Source of the DNA: a candidate division CSSED10-310 bacterium
Lineage (GTDB): Bacteria; CSSED10-310; JAFGJC01
Direction of reading: 5' to 3'
NCBI GenBank assembly: GCA_016929305.1
Contig: JAFGJC010000196.1
Location: 1 to 11,671 of the forward strand
Length of the DNA stretch: 11,671 nucleotides
Below are positions 1 to 6,291 of the stretch, piece after piece. The notes beneath the pieces were generated by a model that did no database searches, was not told where the DNA came from, and worked only from the letters and a program-made list of their open reading frames with translations. The number at the start of each line of letters is the position of its first letter. Position 1 is the first letter of the stretch. A program made the translations under genes and the position numbers.

Positions 1-414
1 ACGGGCAATGTCACTGAACTCCTCCATCGGATATGTTCGGCAGCCATGGACAAGACGTCCCACTTTTGACGGCTCGCTGTCAAATGCAGCAACAATCGAC
101 AGCTTGGGACTTCGAAGCGGAAAATAAGACAAGATCGCTCGTCCGAGATTACCGATTCCGACAAGAGCGACAAACTGAGTTAACGGGGCATCCAGAATCA
201 GACTGAACCCGGTGATCAGATCGGATACTCGGTAACCCCGGGAAGGATTTCCGGAAATACCGGCCAGCATGAGATCCCGCCGCACTTGAACGGGGGTGGC
301 ATGAGCCATTTCCGCCAGTTGATGGGAAAAGACATGGGAGGTGTCTTGCTGCATAAGTTTTGACAGCAACCTTCGATATAGACTGACCCGTTCGACAGTT
401 TTTTCGGAAAGCAC
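1..414 (-). CDS. rex: Redox-sensing transcriptional repressor Rex (5' part; runs off left edge)
   Basis: The first 138 codons of a Rex-family repressor are visible; Rex proteins are usually a little over 200 residues, so about a third is outside the window. Residues ~28-50 form the winged-helix recognition region (the HQLAEMAHATPVQVRRDL stretch), followed by a GYRVSDL segment. The NAD(H)-binding Rossmann fold starts at ~82 with ALVGIGNLGRAIL (G86, G88, G91), and the FDSEPSKVG strand-turn (~111-119) matches the Rex dinucleotide-binding region. The start is GTG at 412-414: a strong GGGAGGGG ribosome site lies 5 nt upstream, and an in-frame stop (430-432) excludes a longer start. Rex proteins are dimers that sense the NADH/NAD+ ratio and release DNA when NADH is high, derepressing fermentative and respiratory genes. 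Two Rex-box-like palindromes sit just upstream, which fits autoregulation. Identification is strong from the fingerprint motifs. Confidence 0.93.
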   Translation of the reverse strand, partial: MLSEKTVERVSLYRRLLSKLMQQDTSHVFSHQLAEMAHATPVQVRRDLMLAGISGNPSRGYRVSDLITGFSLILDAPLTQFVALVGIGNLGRAILSYFPLRSPKLSIVAAFDSEPSKVGRLVHGCRTYPMEEFSDIAR

Positions 415-432
415 TATTTCCCCTCCCGATCA

Positions 433-477
433 GTAAGCTGTTATTGAAATAACACTGTGAATTAATTAACAGCTTAC
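433..477. promoter_or_regulatory. Composite tandem Rex operator upstream of rex
   Basis: Two 16-bp palindromes are separated by one base. The first, TGTTATTGAAATAACA (439-454), is a perfect dyad; the second, TGTGAATTAATTAACA (456-471), has one mismatched pair. Both resemble the published Rex consensus, roughly TTGTGAA/TTGTTAA-N4-TTCACAA/TTAACAA. Symmetric flanks GTAAGC (433-438) and GCTTAC (472-477) enclose the pair, so the whole 45 bp forms a larger dyad centred on base 455 with perfect 11-bp outer arms. The box centres are 17 bp apart. It lies 18 to 63 bp upstream of the rex GTG and just downstream of the likely promoter. Binding by Rex is inferred, not shown. Confidence 0.75.
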
Positions 478-481
478 GTTC

Positions 482-510
482 TCTCTACTGCTGTAATTGA
501 CTCTTGTCAA
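482..510 (-). promoter_or_regulatory. Probable sigma70-type promoter of rex
   Basis: On the minus strand a perfect TTGACA -35 hexamer (510-505) is followed after 17 nt by TAGAGA (487-482), a weak -10 with three of six consensus bases. Transcription would start near 475, so the two Rex boxes would cover the start site and early transcribed region, a classic repression geometry. The weak -10 keeps confidence modest. Confidence 0.4.
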
Positions 511-941
511 GACTATTTTATCCATCACCGCGGCCAGATTCGAGAAGCTACCGCCCGTTTTGCGTGTGTCACATCAACCCGAAAGTCACACCGCATTATT
601 CCGGACGCATGCGTTTCGGTTGTACCTTATCTCGTTAAAAGAAAGGGAAATATGGTCAGTCTTTGTGGCGTGAGCTGGTTTGGAAAATTAAAAACTCAAA
701 CAACCAGCGAAGCATGATTCAGTTTGTGAAAACTGTTAACCGTAAATTGTCAGCTTTTTTTCAGAACTTGACCTCTGAATAGTCACTCAAATATCATCCG
801 AGAAGCAGCGTAGGCGGAGATCTGGAATGTAACGCGCACCATGAGTGGACCCCAGCGATTCACGTCGTTCCGGGCAGAATGACCGCTCGTGTTTCAGCAA
901 TGTGTCAACCATGACATGTCGCCAGAGACGATCCTTAAAGT
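511..941. other. Intergenic stretch with no recognisable gene
   Basis: About 430 bp lie between the end of the beta-propeller gene and the rex promoter. Reading both strands I find only very short open frames (for example 21 codons from the ATG at 652 on the plus strand and 19 codons from an ATG near 842 on the minus strand), none with a convincing ribosome site. The perfect 10-bp palindrome ACGCATGCGT (605-614) and a T7 run (about 755-761) are present, but no GC-rich hairpin followed by a T tract is seen on either strand. The rex upstream control region probably ends near 510. A small RNA or a decayed gene cannot be excluded by eye. Confidence 0.5.
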
Positions 942-3152
942 TTATAAATTTTCTCCATGGATTACTGCTGTCGCCGGCGAAGCCACCGGATCTGATGATT
1001 CGGGATCGAACAATCCGGCGATTAATTGTGCTGGTAAATCCGAGTGCGGGATTTCCAGCTCCCCTAAAAAAACTTCCCGATAGGTTGTCGAAGGCAGAAG
1101 CCGAACCGGGAAACCTTCAGCATGCGCCTGAGCTGTCAATTGTCCTTTTCGAATGGCATAAAAAACTGGCGGATGCGTTCCACTGAGCGATGCCAGATGG
1201 AAAACGGTGTTCCGTCGCGGTCCGGGGTTAATCAGCGTCATGAAAAGTTTCAGCCGGTTTTGATGTGTGTTAGCGGGGCGGGTACGAAGTGTGAGTGACG
1301 GCAGTTGAACTTGCCGGCAGGATAGACCGTGAAATGCCAGATAAGCGGTATCGGTTACATGCGGTTTCAAGGCAATGCGAGTAATAGGAATTCCGGATTC
1401 GACGGGCATCAAAGCGCTCCAGCTTCCAGGAAACAGCGAAACGTACACGCCTCCCTTTCTTGTGCCGACCCAGAGAATATCCCAACCGCAATTCTGAATG
1501 GCGATAGCGGTCAGATCGGAGGGGAATGCTGGAGAATCGGGGTGTTGCTGCCAGGTATGACCGCCATCGACGGATGACAGAAGTTTATTGTCATGACCGT
1601 TATAGATGCGTTGAGGAAGGGATGTCGAGGTGCAGATGCAGCATCCCGGTGTATTCAAAACAGTCGTCGACCATTGGTGTTTCTTTACGTCGAAGCGGTG
1701 AATATGCGTTTTCGAAAGCACTATCAGCCACTGCGGGGGATTTGAGGATGAGATGATCAATTCAAGGATGTGATCCTGGCTCGGCAAAGGATCACCGATA
1801 CGCTGCCATTCACCCGTTCCGGACAGATCTTCAAAAAGTTGCAGCATTTCTCCCTGAAGCCGCGCAACAGCATAAATACGGCTTGAAAGCGGGTGAACAC
1901 AGATTTTCAGGATGTTGCCTATGGTAAAATGCCGGTTTTGCCAAGCTGATGAACCGGATTCCAGCACATGGATTCCCTGCAGTGAGCTGGCGACATGGAG
2001 AGTACCGTTTACCGCCACGATATCCTTGATGGCGTTGAATCCGGAAACTACTTTCCATTGGGGAGTATTCAAATAAAGTGTCATGTTGGAAACGGCTGCC
2101 AGGTAAGCTCCCGTTGATTGAACATGCGTCACGGAACGTGCGGCCAAATTTCCGTTAATCTCTTGAAATCGGTCATTTTGCCATAGTGAAACGCCATGAT
2201 GAACGAATCCGGCTGCAATATTTGATTGCGAGAGAGACAGAACGGTGACGGTAGAATTGTCGATGAAAGTATCCGCCAGGTGCCAGGAATTCGAATCGGC
2301 ATCATAATGATGGACGCCGTGGTTTTTGGTCCCCGCCCACACCGATGTGCCGGGCTGGACAGCCAGGCAGGTTATGCCGGTTCCCGGCAGACCTGTGCCG
2401 GTTTGCTCCCAAACCGATTCGCGATATCGAAACACAGCAGAGTCACCTGGCGCGGTGGTTCCCAGCCATAGATTTTTTGATCCGTCCTGGCAAATGGAGT
2501 GTATCTGGTTTTCGGCAAGGGATTGCGGAGTTATGTTCTCACAGGTAAATCCCCCGTCGTTTGTCCGATAAAGTTGCGGTGCAGTTCCGGATGTGACGGC
2601 AACGTAAAACAAAAGAGGATTATCAGGATCGAAGTAGATCGCAGTTACCGGATCATCGGGCAGTGATGAAGGGAATCGATACCATTTTTTTCCGGCATTT
2701 GGCGAAAAATAAATTCCGGTTTCAGTACCGGCGAAGAAGAGATTTCTGTGGCCCGGATGTTCCTTGACACAAAATACTTTTTTGTCGGCCACAACCGGTC
2801 CGACCATCCGCCAGGATGCGCTTTTCTTAGTGTATTGGCTCACGGCACCATTACTGAAAACAGCGGTTACACTATAATCTTCGCTGCTGGTGATCAGTAT
2901 GTCAGCAACGGAGTTGCAGGGGTGAACGGGAAGGAATGATCGTTCCCATTTACCGTCACCGGTGCAACAACTGTAAATTTCACCGGCGTTGGTTCCCGCC
3001 CACAATCTGGACGGATTCGCCGGGCACCAGGTCAAAGCGGTGATGTGGCCACCCTCCGGACCCTTAAGATCACTCCAGCGTGCCGGAATGTGCCTAATTC
3101 CGCTGCGATAGGGAAATATTCGGTTTTTTTCAAGAAGTTGCCGATCCATCAT
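942..3152 (-). CDS. BNR/Asp-box beta-propeller protein with beta-rich C-terminal domain
   Basis: This 736-residue protein is built of beta-propeller blades. Repeating blade signatures such as RLWAGTNAGEIYS (~49-61), LFFAGTETGIYFS (~138-150), SVWAGTKNHGVHHY (~270-283) and ILWVGTRKGGVYVS (~559-572) are typical of Ycf48/sialidase-like propellers. Asp-box motifs (SxDxGxxW) occur in good form at S527-W534 and in degenerate form at S150-W157 and ~197-204, where Trp is Cys. Residues ~615-736 form a separate beta-rich region resembling C-terminal modules of secreted multidomain proteins. Such proteins usually act in the envelope or outside the cell as binding scaffolds; no catalytic site is seen. The start is the tandem ATGATG at 3152-3147: an upstream in-frame stop (3159-3161) blocks any longer form, yet there is no good ribosome site and no signal peptide. 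The gene may therefore have lost its 5' end, or the product may be cytoplasmic. The substrate is unknown. Confidence 0.75.
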   Translation of the reverse strand: MMDRQLLEKNRIFPYRSGIRHIPARWSDLKGPEGGHITALTWCPANPSRLWAGTNAGEIYSCCTGDGKWERSFLPVHPCNSVADILITSSEDYSVTAVFSNGAVSQYTKKSASWRMVGPVVADKKVFCVKEHPGHRNLFFAGTETGIYFSPNAGKKWYRFPSSLPDDPVTAIYFDPDNPLLFYVAVTSGTAPQLYRTNDGGFTCENITPQSLAENQIHSICQDGSKNLWLGTTAPGDSAVFRYRESVWEQTGTGLPGTGITCLAVQPGTSVWAGTKNHGVHHYDADSNSWHLADTFIDNSTVTVLSLSQSNIAAGFVHHGVSLWQNDRFQEINGNLAARSVTHVQSTGAYLAAVSNMTLYLNTPQWKVVSGFNAIKDIVAVNGTLHVASSLQGIHVLESGSSAWQNRHFTIGNILKICVHPLSSRIYAVARLQGEMLQLFEDLSGTGEWQRIGDPLPSQDHILELIISSSNPPQWLIVLSKTHIHRFDVKKHQWSTTVLNTPGCCICTSTSLPQRIYNGHDNKLLSSVDGGHTWQQHPDSPAFPSDLTAIAIQNCGWDILWVGTRKGGVYVSLFPGSWSALMPVESGIPITRIALKPHVTDTAYLAFHGLSCRQVQLPSLTLRTRPANTHQNRLKLFMTLINPGPRRNTVFHLASLSGTHPPVFYAIRKGQLTAQAHAEGFPVRLLPSTTYREVFLGELEIPHSDLPAQLIAGLFDPESSDPVASPATAVIHGENL

Positions 3153-3267
3153 TCCATTCTACATGGGGTTTCAACCATTTCCAAATAGAACGTTGCCGTT
3201 CAATCTTCAAATTGTGATAGGACGCCAGCCGCCCGATATCCCGGAATGTAATTTTGCCTTCTGGAAG

Positions 3268-3296
3268 TAGACACAGCTTTTGAAATTTGCGATAAT
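3268..3296 (+). promoter_or_regulatory. Sigma70-type promoter of the PilZ gene
   Basis: A TAGACA -35 hexamer (3268-3273, five of six consensus bases) is followed by exactly 17 nt and GATAAT (3291-3296, five of six). The TGC just before the -10 makes it an extended -10 element. Transcription would begin near 3303, giving a leader of about 20 nt that contains the AAAAGG ribosome site (3309-3314) before the ATG at 3324. Confidence 0.65.
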
Positions 3297-3323
3297 AACA
3301 GTGCAGTTAAAAGGCATAATCAC

Positions 3324-3764
3324 ATGGCAAGAGTCAATAATGACCAAATTGTTATAGGTATTGAATTTTTAAAATTAACGCATTGGGATCGCTATATCCT
3401 CAATGAAAATATTGCCATATTGGAAAGGAAATTATTTCCCGAATCGCGAAAACAGAAAGAAAACGAGAATGAGGATATCTGGCGAGGTAATCGAAGACGG
3501 CACTACCGGTTGGATACGTCTGATTTTCATCTGGAAATGCTGCTAGATTTTCGGCCAAGCATATTGAGGTGTTTCAAGGCAAAAGTACTGAACATTTCAC
3601 CCTCGGGTTGTTGCCTGTTGCTTCCTTCCGGTGAGACCGTTCATGAATCGGCGAGGATTCCCAAAGTGCAGATACAGTTTGGACGGGAGGTCGTTTCATG
3701 CCGGGCGAGAGTTGTGCATATTTACAATTCCATCAAGGAAACGCAAAAATCTGCCGGTCATTAA
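3324..3764 (+). CDS. PilZ-domain protein, probable c-di-GMP receptor
   Basis: This is a 146-residue soluble protein with a single PilZ domain covering roughly residues 56-135. Both signature motifs of c-di-GMP-binding PilZ proteins are intact: RxxxR at R58-R62 (within NRRRHYR) and (D/N)xSxxG at N90-G95 (NISPSG). In this family these residues wrap around the c-di-GMP dimer, so ligand binding is likely. The first ~50 residues are charged, probably helical, and match no domain I recognise; they may relay the ligand signal to a partner. The ATG at 3324 is supported by AAAAGG 9 nt upstream and by a well-placed promoter. It is divergent from the beta-propeller gene and lies 149 nt upstream of a Cache sensor gene on the same strand. 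The downstream target is unknown. Confidence 0.85.
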   Translation: MARVNNDQIVIGIEFLKLTHWDRYILNENIAILERKLFPESRKQKENENEDIWRGNRRRHYRLDTSDFHLEMLLDFRPSILRCFKAKVLNISPSGCCLLLPSGETVHESARIPKVQIQFGREVVSCRARVVHIYNSIKETQKSAGH

Positions 3765-3912
3765 TCTGACCATATAATTTATCCAAAGAGGTTAATTAAA
3801 CGTTTATAGATAAGCACTTGCTCACTTGCTTCGCCCGTGCGTGAGTGCTAAAGTTCCGCCTGTCATCATTTTAGGCATAACATCTGCAGGTTATTTCATT
3901 AGGGAGTTTATG
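3765..3912 (+). promoter_or_regulatory. Leader of the Cache gene with inverted repeat
   Basis: This stretch contains a perfect TATAAT (3773-3778), a possible -10 whose -35 is poor (CTGCCG at 3751-3756 with a 16-bp spacer). Downstream lies an inverted repeat: TAAGCACTT (3811-3819) against GAGTGCTAA (3843-3851), with a further GTG/CAC pairing inside, enclosing a direct repeat of CACTTGCT (3815-3822 and 3823-3830). It could fold as a hairpin in the leader or terminate readthrough from the PilZ gene, but no T tract follows. The right arm equals a CIRCE half-site and the left arm matches seven of nine bases, but the 23-nt spacing is not the canonical 9. Confidence 0.35.
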
Positions 3913-3916
3913 ATTG
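3901..3916 (+). promoter_or_regulatory. Ribosome binding site that selects a TTG start over an overlapping ATG
   Basis: AGGGAG (3901-3906) is followed by an ATG at 3910-3912 and a TTG at 3914-3916. The ATG opens only a four-codon frame (Met-Ile-Gly-Arg, stop), whereas the TTG opens the 354-codon Cache frame and has the better 7-nt spacing. The TTG is therefore the likely start. The nested mini-frame could dampen translation. Confidence 0.6.
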
Positions 3917-4978
3917 GCAGGTAACAAAATCCGGTTAATTCCATGGTCATATCGAATCATTATGGCAAGTCTGACCGTAGTTGTTTTTATTGTTTCCTTT
4001 GTTCTTGTTTTTTACAGATTGAAACCGATTTTTCTGTTCAAGGCGTCGGAAAGTCTTGTCCAGTCAGCTGGTGAGCTGCGGAATTTGGCGCGACAGAGAC
4101 ATGATCTGATCCGTATTTATCAAATTCAGGATGAGAATCAGCTCCGGCTGCGATTGCAGGATGTGTCGGATTTTATCGCTGATGTCAGCCGGCAGGTGGA
4201 ACTTGCAGCCGCTCGGCGAACGATACATTTGACCGATGCGCGTAATCTCGTGCTTCAAGCTGTCGTTACCGGCAATTTTGGGAACGCTGCCTATGGCTAT
4301 ATCATCGATGAATCGGGTATGGTCATCTATCATCCGCTTTTACCGGAAAAATTTGATTTGTCGAGATATCATTTCATACAACGCATTCTGGCACGGCATG
4401 AAGGTGTCGAGCGGTATACTTGGAAAGTTCCCGGTGATCCGGAGGAGCGTGAGCGAATGGTGGCGTTTCGAACACTTTATTCCTGGGATTGGGTGTTATG
4501 TGTCGAAGTTCCGCTGGCAGATGCTCTGGACCAATCTTTTGAAGCACAGCAGTTAACAGGATTTTATGAGTTTATTCGTTCGGCGAGGTTGCGGTGGCGA
4601 GGGTATTACGCATTGGTTTCGGAAGACGGACAATGTCTGGCATATCCGACCTCCATGTCGACCGATATTACTAAGATAGACGGGGGAGCTGAAATACTGG
4701 CATGTCGTGAAGGAGTGTGCAGTTACAAGGATGCCATGGGTCGGCGATGGTGGGCTGGGGTTGCATATTTTAAACCTCGCGGCTGGATACTCGCCGCCAC
4801 AGCACTCGAGGATGATATACTCGAATCCTATCGAGGACTTCAGATACAGCTTGCTCTGGCGCTGACGGCAATGTGGGTGGTGTTGCTTGTTGTTTTATTT
4901 CACGTGATGCGGCGGCTGGCGCTAAGGATACATCAACAGGTTCGAAAACCCTCTAACAACACGCCATCCAATCAGTAA
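3914..4978 (+). CDS. Membrane-anchored Cache-type sensor protein without output domain
   Basis: This 354-residue protein has one transmembrane helix near the N-terminus (~15-35) and another near the C-terminus (~310-331), placing about 275 residues outside the cytoplasmic membrane. The external part begins with a long helix (~44-115) and holds two PAS-like Cache modules. The first has YGYIIDESGMVIYHPL (~127-141) and the strand WDWVLCVEVP (~191-200); the second has YYALVSEDGQCLAYP (~231-245) and GWILAATALEDDI (~290-302). This is the layout of dCache ligand sensors in chemoreceptors, kinases and diguanylate cyclases. Here the protein ends about 23 residues after the second helix, with no HAMP, methyl-accepting, kinase or GGDEF domain, so any signal must pass to a partner. 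Start is TTG with a good ribosome site. The 3' end overlaps hisS by 26 nt on the opposite strand. The ligand cannot be told. Confidence 0.8.
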   Translation: MAGNKIRLIPWSYRIIMASLTVVVFIVSFVLVFYRLKPIFLFKASESLVQSAGELRNLARQRHDLIRIYQIQDENQLRLRLQDVSDFIADVSRQVELAAARRTIHLTDARNLVLQAVVTGNFGNAAYGYIIDESGMVIYHPLLPEKFDLSRYHFIQRILARHEGVERYTWKVPGDPEERERMVAFRTLYSWDWVLCVEVPLADALDQSFEAQQLTGFYEFIRSARLRWRGYYALVSEDGQCLAYPTSMSTDITKIDGGAEILACREGVCSYKDAMGRRWWAGVAYFKPRGWILAATALEDDILESYRGLQIQLALALTAMWVVLLVVLFHVMRRLALRIHQQVRKPSNNTPSNQ

Positions 4979-6266
4979 TTCTGGCCACAACATCATCGAA
5001 TGATCCGGTCACCTGCTCACCAAGAAACATATTTTTGACGGTTATCAGATTACGGGCTCGTTCGTCCGGTCCCCGTAAAGCAACAAAGGGTATTTTGCGC
5101 TGGTTGGCCTGTTTTAACTGCTTATTGAGTTTTATTGGTTCGAGTTGTGTTGCGGTTCGGAATCCGCGCCGTCTGAATTCTCGCGCATAATGAAACACAT
5201 CGCGCATATCATCCTGACTGGTTAGTGCAAAGAAGATGTCGAAAGGTGGCGACAGTTCAGGAAGAAGGTTATGAGTTTTCAGGAAATCCATAACGGTGAC
5301 ATCACCCATACCAAATCCTACACCCGGAAGGGGAACATTGGAAAACAAACCGGTCAGATCGTCATATCTGCCGCCTCCGAATAAGGCTCGCCGGTTTTCA
5401 GGATGTTTATCGAACATTTCGAACACGGTTCCGGTATAATAATCCAACCCTCTCACGATACCCAGATCCAGACGGCAATATGCGGACAAATCCGAAAGGC
5501 GGAGTCCTTCAAAGAGCTGTATCAGTTCACGAGCGCCCTGGGAATGACTTGCCGGATGCGTCGCCATCTCCGCAATACTCAACGAAGTGAACGCGTTCAG
5601 GTTACTGATTTTCTCTTCAGTCAATCCGGTTTCCGATAGCATGGCAAAGTACGCCGCTTCATCGACTTTATCTTTTTTGTCAATGACCCGGCATACTGCA
5701 GCACATCCGTTCGCATCCAGTTGCAAAATATCTGCAAGAAAGAAATTCAGCAGACGACGATTCGATATGCGTATTTCATAATCATCCGGTCCTGCGCCAA
5801 ACGCATTCATGATCTCAATGGCTACCTCAATGATTTCCTGATCCGCAATCACACCGTCAGGTCCAAAAATATCTACGTTCAACTGCCAGTGTTCCCGAAG
5901 TCTTCCGCGCTGCGGTCGCTCATATCGCCATAAATTCGGAATGGAATACCAACGGATCGGTTGCGTAAGATCATGAATTCGCGCAGCGACCATACGAGCG
6001 ACAGTAGGAGTCATCTCCGGCCGTATGGCAACATGCCGGTTGCCACGGTCATGAAAATGGTAGAGTTGTTCTGTGACAAGTTCCTGACCGCTTTTAGCGG
6101 CGTAGAGTTCGAAAGCTTCCAGCATCGGGCCATCATAGGGTTCATAACCGAACGATTCAGCCGCCTTGGCCATGGTATTGAACATCCATGAACGTAAACC
6201 CATATCTTCGGGATAGAAATCCCGCGTTCCCTTATAAGCTTGAACAGACAATTTTGGCTGTTGCAT
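4953..6266 (-). CDS. hisS: Histidine--tRNA ligase (histidyl-tRNA synthetase)
   Basis: HisRS charges tRNA-His with histidine using ATP and works in the cytoplasm as a homodimeric class II synthetase. The 437 residues match the usual full length. The N-terminus has YKGTRDFYPEDM (~11-22, motif 1 region). Histidine/ATP-site segments follow: RPEMTPTVAR (~82-91), motif 2 at NLWRYERPQRGRLREHWQLN (111-130), the HisRS signature VRGLDYYTGTVFE (~271-283), FGGGRYDDL (~296-304), and motif 3 in PGVGFGMGDV (~314-323). The anticodon-binding domain covers ~341-430. The motif 2 tail REHWQLNVDIFG and the TGTVFE form differ from the Escherichia-type enzyme and suggest another HisRS branch. The ATG start has GGGAGA 5 nt upstream. 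It appears to be the last gene of a leftward operon, 25 nt after the PLD-like gene, and no terminator hairpin is seen beyond its stop. Confidence 0.97.
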   Translation of the reverse strand: MQQPKLSVQAYKGTRDFYPEDMGLRSWMFNTMAKAAESFGYEPYDGPMLEAFELYAAKSGQELVTEQLYHFHDRGNRHVAIRPEMTPTVARMVAARIHDLTQPIRWYSIPNLWRYERPQRGRLREHWQLNVDIFGPDGVIADQEIIEVAIEIMNAFGAGPDDYEIRISNRRLLNFFLADILQLDANGCAAVCRVIDKKDKVDEAAYFAMLSETGLTEEKISNLNAFTSLSIAEMATHPASHSQGARELIQLFEGLRLSDLSAYCRLDLGIVRGLDYYTGTVFEMFDKHPENRRALFGGGRYDDLTGLFSNVPLPGVGFGMGDVTVMDFLKTHNLLPELSPPFDIFFALTSQDDMRDVFHYAREFRRRGFRTATQLEPIKLNKQLKQANQRKIPFVALRGPDERARNLITVKNMFLGEQVTGSFDDVVARITDWMACC

Positions 6267-6291
6267 GCGTTTCTCCCGGTGATCGAAGGTG

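Noticed and set aside
652..717. 21-codon frame after AAAGGGAAAT in the intergenic gap
   Set aside because: It is very short, has a poor ribosome site and no recognisable composition or neighbour logic.
723..742. Rex-box-like TTGTGAA followed by GTTAAC
   Set aside because: Only the left half fits the consensus; the right half is not its inverse complement, unlike the two boxes at 439-471.
748..785. Intrinsic terminator around the T7 run
   Set aside because: The only nearby stem is TCAGA/TCTGA (5 bp) and it lies on the wrong side of the T run for plus-strand termination; on the minus strand it is followed by A rather than T.
845..1186. 113-codon plus-strand open frame starting near 845
   Set aside because: Most of it lies antisense to the well-supported propeller gene, its start has no ribosome site and the protein looks like random coding.
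3811..3851. True CIRCE/HrcA heat-shock operator
   Set aside because: The 23-nt spacing between half-sites differs from the canonical 9, and no chaperone gene is adjacent. Kept only as a low-interest finding.
3765..3912. c-di-GMP (GEMM) riboswitch in the Cache leader
   Set aside because: The genomic context suggested looking, but the conserved GEMM core sequences are absent.
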